Shown: positions 1-9,797 of the stretch, piece after piece
Position numbering within the stretch: the first letter of the stretch is position 1
Layout: each line of letters opens with the position of its first letter
Notes under the pieces: model-generated
The model's input: the letters and a program-made list of their open reading frames with translations, nothing else
What the model was told of the DNA's origin: nothing
Database searches by the model: none
Source of the DNA: Phenylobacterium sp.
GTDB lineage: Bacteria > Pseudomonadota > Alphaproteobacteria > Caulobacterales > Caulobacteraceae
Assembly: GCF_022402485.1 (NCBI RefSeq)
Contig: NZ_JAKRSA010000015.1
Span: forward strand, 113,270-177,269
Direction of reading: 5' to 3'
Length of the DNA stretch: 64,000 bases
Program-made: the position numbers and the translations under genes

Positions 1-326
1 ACGGGAGCCTGGTCTGTGTGGCGCAGCCGGAGCGCAGGCTTTATTCGGCCGGCGGTCAGACGACCTCGGAGGTGGCCATTTGCCCTCGCGGCTTAAGCCA
101 CCTCTATGCCGTGCTGGGCGAGCGCCGCGCCGCCGCCGATGGCAGTCCCATCTGGCTGATCACCGGCTATTGGAACCCCTGGGCGCTGCTGATCTTCCTG
201 GGGCCGGGTCTGATGGCCCTTGGGGGCGTCGTTTCCTTAACCGATCGCCGGCTCAGGCTGGCAGCCGGACGCCGTGCGACGCCGTCGCCGGCCGCGCCGG
301 CCCAGCCTGTCAGCGAACCCGCATGA
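1..326 (+). CDS. ccmF: Cytochrome c-type biogenesis protein CcmF, C-terminal fragment (5' truncated by window)
   Basis: C-terminal reading frame (YSAGGQTTSEVAI...ITGYWNPWALLIFLGPGLMALGGVVSLTDRRLR) is typical of the CcmF C-terminus and lies directly upstream of ccmH. Confidence 0.85.
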   Translation, partial: GSLVCVAQPERRLYSAGGQTTSEVAICPRGLSHLYAVLGERRAAADGSPIWLITGYWNPWALLIFLGPGLMALGGVVSLTDRRLRLAAGRRATPSPAAPAQPVSEPA

Positions 327-811
327 AGGGGCCCCGGACTGGCAATCTTGGGCGATGGCTGGCGGTGGCGGTGGCGGTCCTCTTTTTGGGGGCGGCCTCC
401 GAGCCCAGTGAGCGGCTGAGTGATCCGGCACAGGAGGCACGGGCGCGGGCCCTGTTCAAGGAAGTGCGCTGCCTGGTCTGCCAAAACGAGTCTATCGACG
501 CCTCTCATGCTGAACTGGCTCAGGACCTGCGGGCGATCGTCCGGCAGGAAGTGGCGGCCGGGCGCAGCGATATCGAGGTCCGTCGCTTCCTCACCGACCG
601 CTACGGCGAATATGTCCTGCTCAAGCCGCAGTTCAGCTGGGCCAATGCCGCGCTCTGGCTAGCCCCCTTGCTGGTGGTGTTGGCCGGCGGAGGGCTGCTG
701 ATCAGCCGATGGCGGACTCTGCCGCCTGAGCCTGAGCTCAGCGGCGAGGAGACAGCCGCCCTGGCGCGGTTGTCTGATGATCCTGACTCTGACCGCAGTT
801 CAGCCTCATAG
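323..811 (+). CDS. ccmH: Cytochrome c-type biogenesis protein CcmH (CycL-like)
   Basis: Signal/TM segment, CLVCQN (CXXC) motif, DLRAIVRQ...DRYGEYVLLKP; overlaps the ccmF stop by 4 nt. Confidence 0.9.
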   Translation: MKGPRTGNLGRWLAVAVAVLFLGAASEPSERLSDPAQEARARALFKEVRCLVCQNESIDASHAELAQDLRAIVRQEVAAGRSDIEVRRFLTDRYGEYVLLKPQFSWANAALWLAPLLVVLAGGGLLISRWRTLPPEPELSGEETAALARLSDDPDSDRSSAS

Positions 812-941
812 CCGCCGCGAACCGCCGCTATAGCTTGCAAATTGGTAAGTTGCGATCGGTTGCGCTCTGGCGCATCCATCCTAGCTAGGGGAAGGCGGGC
901 ATGTGCTATGACCCCAAGAGCCCGCAAGGAATCGAAGGCCT

Positions 942-2489
942 ATGACCTCTAAGAAGACCGGATATCTTCTCGGCGCCATCGCCGGCATCGGCGTGGCTGC
1001 AGCTGCGCTGGCGGCCACTGATGTGGGCCTGAACATGGCTGAAAAGTCGGGGGCTTCCATGCCTGTGATCCGAGCTTCGACGGCACCGGTCTTTGCGCCG
1101 CCCCCTGGGGCACCCCTGTCCTTCGCCGATATCTTCGAGCAGGTTTCCCCCGCTGTGGTCTCGGTCAATGTGACCTCCCGGGCTGACGCAAATGCCCTGC
1201 GCCAGATTCCTGGACTTGAGGGCCTGCCCTTTGGCATCATCCCCCGTGGCCCACGTGGCGGCGAGGAAGAGGGGGAAGAGGCGCAGCAGGGGCCGACTCA
1301 GATGTCGGCCGGTTCGGGCTTTTTCATCTCGGCCGATGGCTTCATCGTCACCAACAACCACGTCGTGGAGAACGCCGAGGAGATCAAGGTTGTCCTGAAG
1401 GACGAACGCGAGCTCGTGGCCGAGATCGTCGGGCGCGACGAGGCGACCGATCTGGCCGTGCTGAAGGTCAAGGGTACCAACTTCCCGTTCGTGAGCTTTG
1501 AGAACGATGCCCTCCCACGGGTCGGCGACTGGGTGATCGCGGTCGGCAACCCCTTTGGTCTGACGGCCACGGCGACCTCCGGTATCGTCTCGGCCTATGG
1601 CCGTGACATCGGCGAGACCTTTGTCGACTTCATCCAGATCGATGCGCCCATCAACCGAGGCAATTCCGGCGGGCCGACCTTTGACATCTATGGCCGGGTC
1701 ATCGGGGTCAATACGGCCATCTTCTCGCCGTCGGGCGGATCGGTGGGCATTGGCTTTGCTATTCCGGCGGCCACGGCCGACGCGATCACTAAGCAGCTCA
1801 TCGCCAATGGCAGCGTCACCCGTGGCTATATCGGCGCCACCATCCAGAACTATACCCGCGAGATGGCGGCAGCGCAGGGCCTGGGCGAGCAGCGGGGCGC
1901 TATCGTCTCTGACACCGTGCCCGGCGGCCCTTCGGCCCGGGCTGGCCTGCAGCCGGGTGATATTGTCATCTCCGTCAATGGGGTCGCCGTGGGCACCTCT
2001 TCGGAGCTGACCCGCGAGGTCGCCAAGGCGTCGGCCGGAGACACCCTTCGTCTGGAAATCATTCGGGGCGATGCCCGCCGGACGATCCAAGTCCGCTCTG
2101 GCGTCCGGCCTAATGAACGTGAACTGGCCGCCAACGATAATGGTGGCGGACCTGCGACGCCGCGCGGCCAGAGCCCTGGCCAGCCCGCCAACCCTCAGGT
2201 GCTGGGCATGACCCTGGCGCCCATCGATGACGCCGCCCGTCGCAGCTTCGGCATTGCCGCCGATGTGCGCGGCGTCGTGGTTACGGCGATCGCTTCGTCC
2301 TCGGACGCTGCCCGCAAGGGTCTGCGCCGGGGCGACGTGATCGTGCGGGCCAATAGCCGCACTATGGCTGCAGCCGGTGATCTCGTCGCTGAGGTGGACG
2401 CTGCGCGCAAGGCCGGTCGTCCCAGCGTCCTGCTGGGGGTCAGCCGCGATGGCCGGACGTTGTTCGTGCCGCTGGATATTGCGCCGTAG
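942..2489 (+). CDS. degP: Do/DegP-family periplasmic serine protease with two PDZ domains
   Basis: Trypsin-like triad motifs (TNNHVV, DLAVLK, GNSGGP) followed by PDZ-like segments. Confidence 0.9.
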   Translation: MTSKKTGYLLGAIAGIGVAAAALAATDVGLNMAEKSGASMPVIRASTAPVFAPPPGAPLSFADIFEQVSPAVVSVNVTSRADANALRQIPGLEGLPFGIIPRGPRGGEEEGEEAQQGPTQMSAGSGFFISADGFIVTNNHVVENAEEIKVVLKDERELVAEIVGRDEATDLAVLKVKGTNFPFVSFENDALPRVGDWVIAVGNPFGLTATATSGIVSAYGRDIGETFVDFIQIDAPINRGNSGGPTFDIYGRVIGVNTAIFSPSGGSVGIGFAIPAATADAITKQLIANGSVTRGYIGATIQNYTREMAAAQGLGEQRGAIVSDTVPGGPSARAGLQPGDIVISVNGVAVGTSSELTREVAKASAGDTLRLEIIRGDARRTIQVRSGVRPNERELAANDNGGGPATPRGQSPGQPANPQVLGMTLAPIDDAARRSFGIAADVRGVVVTAIASSSDAARKGLRRGDVIVRANSRTMAAAGDLVAEVDAARKAGRPSVLLGVSRDGRTLFVPLDIAP

Positions 2490-2531
2490 GTTTGCGCTCA
2501 GACACAGGCGATCGGTGACAGGGGAGCGGTC

Positions 2532-3203
2532 ATGCGGATTCTGATAGTCGAAGACGACCTGGAGGCCGCCGCGGTCATGGTGCGTGGCCTCACCGAAAGC
2601 GGTCATGACTGCACCGCCGCGGCTGACGGCGAGGCGGGACTCGGTGAAGCGCGGAAAAGCGAGTTCGACGTGATGATCGTCGATCGCATGATGCCCAAGA
2701 TGGATGGGGTCACCCTGGTGGAGACCCTGCGCCGGGAGGGAGACCAGACACCGGTACTGTTCTTGTCCGCCTTGGGCGAGATCCATGATCGCGTGGATGG
2801 CCTCAAGGCCGGGGGCGATGACTATCTGGTCAAACCCTACGCCTTCGCTGAGCTGAGCGCCCGGGTTGAGGCCCTGGCCAGGCGTCGGGAGACCGGGTCC
2901 GTCCAGACCTTGCTCCGGGTCGGTGACCTGGAGATGGACCTCATCGGCCGCACCGTCCACCGCCAAGGCCAGGAGATCGACCTGCAGCCCCGGGAGTTCC
3001 AGCTCCTGGAATTCATGATGCGTCATGCTGGCCAGGCCGTGACCCGGACCATGCTGCTGGAAAAGGTCTGGGAGTATCATTTCGATCCCCAGACCAATGT
3101 CATCGACGTTCACGTCTCCCGCTTGCGGGCGAAGATCGACAAGGGATTTGATCGGCCGATGCTGCAGACCGTGCGCGGTGCGGGCTACCGGCTCGACGCT
3201 TAG
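2532..3203 (+). CDS. OmpR-family response regulator
   Basis: Receiver domain (VEDD, MIVDRMMPKMDG, VKPYAF) and winged-helix C-terminus. Confidence 0.9.
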   Translation: MRILIVEDDLEAAAVMVRGLTESGHDCTAAADGEAGLGEARKSEFDVMIVDRMMPKMDGVTLVETLRREGDQTPVLFLSALGEIHDRVDGLKAGGDDYLVKPYAFAELSARVEALARRRETGSVQTLLRVGDLEMDLIGRTVHRQGQEIDLQPREFQLLEFMMRHAGQAVTRTMLLEKVWEYHFDPQTNVIDVHVSRLRAKIDKGFDRPMLQTVRGAGYRLDA

Positions 3204-3214
3204 GGCCCGGGACC

Positions 3215-4615
3215 ATGCGCCTGCCGCGCATCTTCCGCACCACCCCCTTCCGGCTGACCCTGCTATTCCTGGCCCTGTTTGCGGCCTCGGCCAGCGCGTT
3301 CCTGGCTTACATCTATGTGACCACGGCGGGGGAGGCGACCCGGCGGGTTGATCAGCTGATCGTGCGTGAGATGCGCACCCTACAGAGCGCTTATGGCCGG
3401 GCCGGCACCGACGCGCTCAACCAAGCCCTGATTGAGCGGGCGGCCAGCGAACGGCCCTATCTCTATCTGCTGATGACCCCGGACGGGGGCCGGATCTCCG
3501 GCTCCATCGAGGAGTCACCCTTAGATGGCTTTAACGGCGAAGCCACCTGGACGAGCTTCCAGGTGACCGAATTTGACGTGCAGGGCCGCGAGGTGAACCG
3601 ACCGGCCCGTGGCCTTCAGGAACGGCTCACGGGGGGGGAAATCCTGTTTGTCGGCGCTGATATCGCCGAGGACGAGGCCTATGTGGTCAAGATCGTCCGT
3701 GCGCTCTGGGGGGCGGGGGCCCTGATCATTGTTCTGGGTCTGGCGGGCGGGGTGGTGGTCAGCCGCAATGTCAGCCGCTCCATGACTGGCCTCACTACGG
3801 TGGTGGACGCCGTCCGCAATGGTGATCTCAGTGCCCGTGCGCCTGTGCGCGGCACCCGTGATGAGCTGGACGAGCTGGCGGTCGGCCTCAACGAGATGCT
3901 CGAGCGTCTTGAGCGCTCCATGGCCGGTCATCGCCACGCCGGCGACGCCATCGCGCACGATCTGCGCTCGCCGCTGACCCGCCTGCGGGCAAGACTTGAG
4001 GCCTCGTTTCTCGACCTCGAGGCCGGCCGCGGTGATCCCCAGGCCGCCTTTGCCCAGGCCCTGGACGATACCGACGGGGTGTTGAAGACCTTTGGGGCAG
4101 TGTTGGCTATCGCCCGGCTTCAGGCTGCAGGCACGGCACCCGATCCGGTGCTGTTTGACCCCGCCGATCTGGCCGCTGACATCTGCGAGCTCTATGAACC
4201 CTTGTGCGAGGACGACGGCCTGGACTTCAAGGCCGAGCTGGCGAGGGGCATGAGCATCCGGGCGAACCGTGAGTTCATGGCCCAGGCTCTGGCCAATCTC
4301 ATGGACAACGCCATCAAGTACACCCCCCAGGGCGGTGCCATCATGCTGCGGGTTCGCCGCCGGTCGTCCGGTGAGGTGGAATTCTCCGTCACGGACACGG
4401 GTCCGGGCGTGCCCGAGGAGGATCGGGAGCGCGTGGTCGAGCGGTTTGTCCGACTGGAAAACAGCCGCAATCTGCCGGGGTCTGGCTTGGGCCTCTCACT
4501 GGTGGCGGCTGTCGCTGAGGCGCATGGGGGGCGGGTGGAGCTCTCGGAGGGGCCCGGCAAGGTCGGCGAGATCGGCCCCGGTCTCAGGGTGGCGGTGATC
4601 CTGCCCGCAGCCTGA
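3215..4615 (+). CDS. HAMP-containing sensor histidine kinase
   Basis: Two TM segments, HAMP, H-box (AIAHDLRSPLTRLRA), N-box (NLMDNAIKYTP), GSGLGLSLV; 11 nt after the RR gene. Confidence 0.9.
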   Translation: MRLPRIFRTTPFRLTLLFLALFAASASAFLAYIYVTTAGEATRRVDQLIVREMRTLQSAYGRAGTDALNQALIERAASERPYLYLLMTPDGGRISGSIEESPLDGFNGEATWTSFQVTEFDVQGREVNRPARGLQERLTGGEILFVGADIAEDEAYVVKIVRALWGAGALIIVLGLAGGVVVSRNVSRSMTGLTTVVDAVRNGDLSARAPVRGTRDELDELAVGLNEMLERLERSMAGHRHAGDAIAHDLRSPLTRLRARLEASFLDLEAGRGDPQAAFAQALDDTDGVLKTFGAVLAIARLQAAGTAPDPVLFDPADLAADICELYEPLCEDDGLDFKAELARGMSIRANREFMAQALANLMDNAIKYTPQGGAIMLRVRRRSSGEVEFSVTDTGPGVPEEDRERVVERFVRLENSRNLPGSGLGLSLVAAVAEAHGGRVELSEGPGKVGEIGPGLRVAVILPAA

Positions 4616-4668
4616 GGCCGGGCCTCTGCAATTTGCCACGGACTGTGTTGAGCCGGCACAGTGGCAAG

Positions 4669-7569
4669 ATGACGAAGCTCGCTGACTCGCTCCGCCCCTG
4701 TGGTCCCGTGGCTGATCCCAAGGCCGCCGAGCGGACCCGGGAAATGCTGACCCCGGCCGCGGAAGCCCAAGGCTGGGCCGGGCTGCTCGACCAGGCCTGG
4801 CCAGCGCTGGCGCCGGTGTTCGGGGCCTCGCCCTACCTGGCGGGCCTCGCCCGGCGGGTCCCCGCCCGGTTGCGGGACATCCTGACGAGCGTCCCAGAGC
4901 CGAGGTTTGCTGATCTGCTGGTGCGGACGGCGGCAGCTGGCGAGCTTGCCACCGCCGCCGAGGCCGGACCTGAGCTACGCCGGCTGAAGGCTGAGGCTCA
5001 TCTGCTGATCGCCCTGGCCGATCTGGGCGGGGTCTGGGACCTGGATGCCGTGACAGGGGCCTTGACCCGGTTTGCCGACAGCGCCCTGGCGTCGGCTCTG
5101 CGGGTGACCGCCCGGGCAGAGGTGGCGGCGGGCCGGCTTTCAGCGGTGGGCGAGGGGCCTGAGGGACCGGTGCCCGGCTGGTTCTGCCTGGCCATGGGTA
5201 AACAGGGTGCCTTCGAGCTGAACTATTCCAGCGATATCGATGTATCGGTGTTCTATGAGCCCGAACGGTTACCTGTGGCCGAGGGCGTTGAGCCCCGCGC
5301 TTTTGCCGTACGCCTGACCCAAGGGGTCGCCGCCCTCATTCAGGATCGGACCGACGAGGGCTATGTCTTTCGGGTCGATCTGCGCCTGCGGCCGGACCCG
5401 TCGTCGACCCCCCTGGCGGTGTCGGTGACCGCAGCCTTCGAATATTATGAGACCGTCGGTCAGAACTGGGAGCGGGCGGCGTTCATCAAGGCCAGGGCCT
5501 GCGCCGGTGACCTGCCCAGGGCGCAGGCCTTTCTGGAGGAGTTGTCGCCGTTCATCTGGCGCAAGAATCTCGATTTCGCCGCGATTGCCGACATTCACTC
5601 CATCAAGCGGCAGATCCATGTTCACAAGGTCGATGATCGGCTGACCGCCAAGGGTGCGGACCTGAAGCTCGGTCGCGGCGGCATCCGCGAGATCGAGTTC
5701 TACGTCCAGACCCAACAACTGATCCTCGGCGGCCGACACCCTGAGTTACGGAGCCTGCGGACCCTGGAGGCGCTTCAGGCGCTGCGCGACGCCGGGCATG
5801 TGACCGCCGAGGCGGCCGCAGAACTGCACGGGGCTTATGAGACTCTGCGGGCGGTTGAGCACCGGGTTCAGATGATTGCCGATGAGCAGACCCATCGGCT
5901 GCCGGAATCCGATTCCGAGCGGGCCCGGGTTGCAGCCCTGTTCGGGCACGACAAGGTCAAGGCCTTCGACGGGGCGGTCACCGAGGTGCTGAAGACCGTC
6001 AATCGGCGCTATGGGGAGCTGTTTCCCGATGAGGAATCCCTGTCCTCGGCCTTCGGCAGCCTGATCTTCACCGGGGTGGATGATGATCCGGCCACCCTGA
6101 AGACCCTGGCGCGGATGGGGTTCGATAACCCTCTTCAGGTCTCCCAGACGATCCGCGCCTGGCACCATGGCCGCATCCCGGCGACGCGCACCGAGCGGGG
6201 GAGAGAACTGTTTACCCGGCTGGCACCGAGACTGTTGGATGCCGCCCATGCCACCGGCGCGCCCAATGCAGCCTTCAACCGGTTCAGCGACTTCTTCGCC
6301 AGCCTGTCCTCCGGAGTGCAGATCCAGTCCCTTTTCCTGGCCAACCCGAAGCTCTTTGAACTGCTGGTCCAGGTCCTGGCCTTTGCGCCCAAACTGGCTG
6401 CCACCCTGGCGCGTCGCCCCTCAGCCATCGACGCCCTGGTGGATGGTGACTTTTTCGCCGAGATCGACCCAGCCGAGGACGAGGCGGTCATGGCCATGGC
6501 TGTGGCCCGGGCTGACGGGTTTGAAGCGGTGATGGACGCCGCTCGGCGGGTCCATCGGGAGCAGGCCTTTCGCCTGGGCGTTCAGGTGATGAGCGGCGTG
6601 GCCAGCGCCGAGCGGGTCGGGCGGGGCTTTGCCGACCTGGCCTATCTCTGCATCCGCACCCTGGCGCCGGCCGCCCTGGCCGAGGCCCAGCGTCTGGGCG
6701 GGGTGTTTCCGGGGCAGGTGGCCGTGGTCGCCTTGGGCAAGTGCGGCTCGCGGGAAATGACCGCCGCCTCCGACCTCGACCTGATGACCCTTTACCGGGC
6801 TGACGACCCCAGAGCCATGTCGAGCACCAAGTCCTGGGGGGCGGAGACCTTCTATGGCCGATTCACTCAGCGACTGATCGCAGCCTTGTCCCTGCCCACC
6901 GCTGAGGGCGGCTTGTATGAGGTGGACATGCAGCTTCGGCCCTCCGGCACCCAGGGCCCGGTGGCCGTCAGCCACTCGGCCTTTGAGGCTTACTATTCCG
7001 GAGAGGCTGAGACCTGGGAGCTCCTGGCGCTGACCAGGGCCCGGGTCGTCTGGGCCAGCACCCCGGCTTTTGCCGAGGAGGCCACAGGCCTGATTGAGGC
7101 GGCGCTGCGCCGTCCCAGGGACCGCAAGCGGCTGGCGCGGGAGGTGCGGGCCATGCGCGCACTCCTGGAGAAAGAACGTCCCGCCAAGGATGTCTGGGAC
7201 ATGAAACTGGCCCGGGGCGGGCTGGTGGATGTGGAGTTTGCCGCCCAGTTCCTGCAGCTGGCTCATGCGGCTGACGGCGGTCCCCTGCGCCCCCACACCG
7301 CGCGGGCCTTGGCGGCCATCCGTGAGGCGGGGCTGGGGGCCGCCGAGCCCCTGGAGGTGCTGGAGGACGCCTGGCGACTGCAGCAGAACCTGACTCAATT
7401 GATCAAGGTGGCCCTGGAGGATGGTGTCGATCCTTCTCTGGAGCCCACGGCGTTTCGTCGGTTGATGGCCAGGGCGGGTGGCGAGAGCGATTTCCGCAAG
7501 GTTCTCCCCCGGTTGGAGGCGGCCCGAAAATCGGCCAGGACGGCCTACGAAATGCTGGTGCAAACTTGA
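4669..7569 (+). CDS. glnE: Bifunctional glutamine synthetase adenylyltransferase/deadenylase
   Basis: Duplicated nucleotidyltransferase motifs (LNYSSDIDVSVFY; MTAASDLDLMTLY), KLGRGGIREIEFYVQTQQL; upstream in-frame ATG at 4633 also possible. Confidence 0.93.
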   Translation: MTKLADSLRPCGPVADPKAAERTREMLTPAAEAQGWAGLLDQAWPALAPVFGASPYLAGLARRVPARLRDILTSVPEPRFADLLVRTAAAGELATAAEAGPELRRLKAEAHLLIALADLGGVWDLDAVTGALTRFADSALASALRVTARAEVAAGRLSAVGEGPEGPVPGWFCLAMGKQGAFELNYSSDIDVSVFYEPERLPVAEGVEPRAFAVRLTQGVAALIQDRTDEGYVFRVDLRLRPDPSSTPLAVSVTAAFEYYETVGQNWERAAFIKARACAGDLPRAQAFLEELSPFIWRKNLDFAAIADIHSIKRQIHVHKVDDRLTAKGADLKLGRGGIREIEFYVQTQQLILGGRHPELRSLRTLEALQALRDAGHVTAEAAAELHGAYETLRAVEHRVQMIADEQTHRLPESDSERARVAALFGHDKVKAFDGAVTEVLKTVNRRYGELFPDEESLSSAFGSLIFTGVDDDPATLKTLARMGFDNPLQVSQTIRAWHHGRIPATRTERGRELFTRLAPRLLDAAHATGAPNAAFNRFSDFFASLSSGVQIQSLFLANPKLFELLVQVLAFAPKLAATLARRPSAIDALVDGDFFAEIDPAEDEAVMAMAVARADGFEAVMDAARRVHREQAFRLGVQVMSGVASAERVGRGFADLAYLCIRTLAPAALAEAQRLGGVFPGQVAVVALGKCGSREMTAASDLDLMTLYRADDPRAMSSTKSWGAETFYGRFTQRLIAALSLPTAEGGLYEVDMQLRPSGTQGPVAVSHSAFEAYYSGEAETWELLALTRARVVWASTPAFAEEATGLIEAALRRPRDRKRLAREVRAMRALLEKERPAKDVWDMKLARGGLVDVEFAAQFLQLAHAADGGPLRPHTARALAAIREAGLGAAEPLEVLEDAWRLQQNLTQLIKVALEDGVDPSLEPTAFRRLMARAGGESDFRKVLPRLEAARKSARTAYEMLVQT

Positions 7570-7630
7570 ACGACGGAAATGGCTGTAGACGCCGTTCAAT
7601 CCCTTGAAGCCACCCTACCCAAAGGTCGCC

Positions 7631-8062
7631 ATGTCCCGCACGATCCTGTTCAGCGCCCTGGCGCTCACCCTGATGGCTGCCCCCGCCCAGGCCCAGATGA
7701 TGGGCCGAGCCCCGGACCCTGACCTGAACAAGGATGGGAAGGTGACCTTGGCTGAGTACCGTAAGAGCCAGGCTGACAGCCTGCTGGGATCTTTCGACAA
7801 GAACCGGGACGGCCAGATCACCCGGGCGGAGTTCAAACCCATGGAGGACATGGCCCGTCGGTTTGGCGGTGCCAGTGGGGCCGCGCGGGTGGCCGAGCTC
7901 TGGACGCGCCTGGACGCGAACCGAGACGGTATCGTCACACGCGCCGAGATCGACACCGGGGCTGTGCGCCGGTTTGCCGCCGGTGACGCCGACGGAGACG
8001 GCATCCTCGACAAGGCCGAACTGACCAGCCTGCGCCAGAGCCGTTCGAGTGGCGGATCGTGA
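7631..8062 (+). CDS. Secreted EF-hand domain protein
   Basis: Signal peptide then repeated DxDxDG-type loops (DPDLNKDGKVTLAEY, DKNRDGQITRAEF, DANRDGIVTRAEI, DADGDGILDKAEL); ORF opens at 7604. Confidence 0.85.
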   Translation: MSRTILFSALALTLMAAPAQAQMMGRAPDPDLNKDGKVTLAEYRKSQADSLLGSFDKNRDGQITRAEFKPMEDMARRFGGASGAARVAELWTRLDANRDGIVTRAEIDTGAVRRFAAGDADGDGILDKAELTSLRQSRSSGGS

Positions 8063-8103
8063 GACTGCAGCAAGGCCTCGCCATGGCGCGGGCGGGGTGA
8101 GGC

Positions 8104-8649
8104 TTGGACCTTGCACAGGATCCCGACGACCAGTTGCTGGGCCGGATCGCTCAAGGCGATCCTGCCGCTGTACGCGCTTTGATGGCCCGCAAGCTGACCC
8201 GGATCAATGGACTTGCCCTGCGCATGCTGGGGGATGCTTCAGAGGCAGAGGACGTAACCCAGGAGGTCTTCCTGCGCGCCTGGCGACAGGCTCCCAAATG
8301 GACACCGGGCGCGGCACGGTTCGACACCTGGCTGCACCGGGTGGCCCTGAACCTCTGCTACGACCGTTTGCGGCGGCGCCGGGAAATCCCCACCGAGACG
8401 CCGCCGGAGCAGACCAACGATGGACCAGCCCCCGATCGTGGGCTGGAGGCCGACGATGTCGGGGTCCGGGTGGCTGCGGCCCTTGCCCGACTTCCGGACC
8501 GGCAGCGCGAAGCCGTGGTGCTCTGTCACTATCAGGAACTCGGCAATATCGAGGCGGCAGGCCTGATGGGGGTCAGTGTCGAAGCCTTGGAGAGCCTGCT
8601 GTCGCGGGGTCGGCGCACCCTGCGCGGCGCTTTGGCGGACTTGGTTTGA
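8104..8649 (+). CDS. ECF-family RNA polymerase sigma factor (TTG start)
   Basis: Sigma-2 (AEDVTQEVFLRAWRQ) and sigma-4 (LPDRQREAVVLCHYQELGNIEAAGLMGVSVEALESLLSRGRRTLR) signatures. Confidence 0.9.
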   Translation: MDLAQDPDDQLLGRIAQGDPAAVRALMARKLTRINGLALRMLGDASEAEDVTQEVFLRAWRQAPKWTPGAARFDTWLHRVALNLCYDRLRRRREIPTETPPEQTNDGPAPDRGLEADDVGVRVAAALARLPDRQREAVVLCHYQELGNIEAAGLMGVSVEALESLLSRGRRTLRGALADLV

Positions 8650-8662
8650 AGGCGGACTGAGC

Positions 8663-9100
8663 ATGGAAGGACCGATCATGGACCTGGACAGATTCGCAGA
8701 CCTCGCCGAGGCCTATGGCGGGGACATTTCCCGGTGGCCGTCGATTGAGCGCGAGGCCGCGACCCTTCTGATGGCCCGCTCGCCTGAGGCGACGGGGACC
8801 CTGTTGGCGCAACAGAGCGACCTGGATTGGGCGCTGGACTCCTGGCGGGTCCCGCGACCGGGCGTAGCCCTTGAGGCGGCAATCCTGGCCAGTGCCCCTG
8901 CCCAGCGGTCTGCGCCGATCTGGCGGGGCTGGCTGTGGCGCACCGGACTGGGGGCGGGCCTGATGGCCGCAGGCCTGGCCGGTGTCATGGCAGGGGTTGT
9001 GGTGTCGGGGGCTGTCGCCCCAGTGGGGGAGTTGGAGGTGATCACTGCGGCGGTGAGCGCCTATGACACCCTTGATGTCGATCTGTGGGCGGGCGTCTGA
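8663..9100 (+). CDS. Hypothetical single-TM protein, candidate anti-sigma factor
   Basis: Starts just after the ECF gene; cytosolic N-terminus, one central TM segment (GLMAAGLAGVMAGVVVSGAV). Confidence 0.65.
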   Translation: MEGPIMDLDRFADLAEAYGGDISRWPSIEREAATLLMARSPEATGTLLAQQSDLDWALDSWRVPRPGVALEAAILASAPAQRSAPIWRGWLWRTGLGAGLMAAGLAGVMAGVVVSGAVAPVGELEVITAAVSAYDTLDVDLWAGV

Positions 9101-9588
9101 TGTCACCTCGCAACCTGACGATAGCTCTGTTCATTTCCCTGGCGGTGAATCTGTTCGCCATCGGCGCTGTGGTGGGCGGTCTGGTGATCGGCGTCCGGAT
9201 GACCGAGGGGCGCCAGATGGCCATGCGACCTGGACCGCCGCCGATTTTCACAGCCGCTGAAAGTCTCCCCGAGGCCCGTCAGGACGCCTACCGCCAAGCC
9301 CTCCTCGCTGAGGCCCGCGAGGCCCGTCAGGCGCTGATGCAGGCCAGCCAGGCGCGGCGGGAGGCCTGGGAGGGGCTGGCCAAGGAACCCTATGACCCGG
9401 CGACCGTGCAACGGGACCTCGCCGCGGCCCAGGCCATTGAGGCGCAGGCCCGTAGTGTACTGGAAACTCGGATTGTCACCTTCGCCGAAGACTTGTCACT
9501 GGAGGAACGCCAAGCCCTTGCCGGCGCACTCTCTCAGCCCCCCAGACGCCAAAGGGAAGGCCGGGGTGAACGTCTTCGGGAACGATAA
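9100..9588 (+). CDS. Periplasmic heavy-metal sensor/Spy/CnrX-like protein
   Basis: N-terminal TM anchor then Arg/Gln/Ala-rich helical periplasmic domain; ATG overlaps upstream TGA (TGATG). Confidence 0.7.
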   Translation: MSPRNLTIALFISLAVNLFAIGAVVGGLVIGVRMTEGRQMAMRPGPPPIFTAAESLPEARQDAYRQALLAEAREARQALMQASQARREAWEGLAKEPYDPATVQRDLAAAQAIEAQARSVLETRIVTFAEDLSLEERQALAGALSQPPRRQREGRGERLRER

Positions 9589-9797
9589 CCCCCCCAGCAA
9601 CGGGTTAAGGTGACGAGGGCGCTGGGGGACTCCATGAGCTGCCGGCCAATCTGCTTCGGGCCATCGTCACGGTGCACGTGACCTGTCTGATCCTGTTCAA
9701 GCGACCCTTGGCACGCTTCATGGTGTTCCTGCCAAAGTCCAAGTCACCTTGGTTTCACCTATACTGACCAGTCCTGGTGTACCGGCTCGGCCTGCCC

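Noticed and set aside
880-889. CCTAGCTAGG palindrome upstream of degP
   Set aside because: Too short to stand out and no regulator context
906-3113. 735-aa minus-strand ORF opposite degP and the response regulator
   Set aside because: Shadow ORF from GC-rich codon bias; low-complexity composition without motifs, while the plus-strand frames encode clear DegP and OmpR proteins
9590-9797. Possible small gene or sRNA between the Spy-like and PleC-like genes
   Set aside because: Only a weak cccccagc/gctggggg stem with a long loop; no coding frame with convincing start or composition
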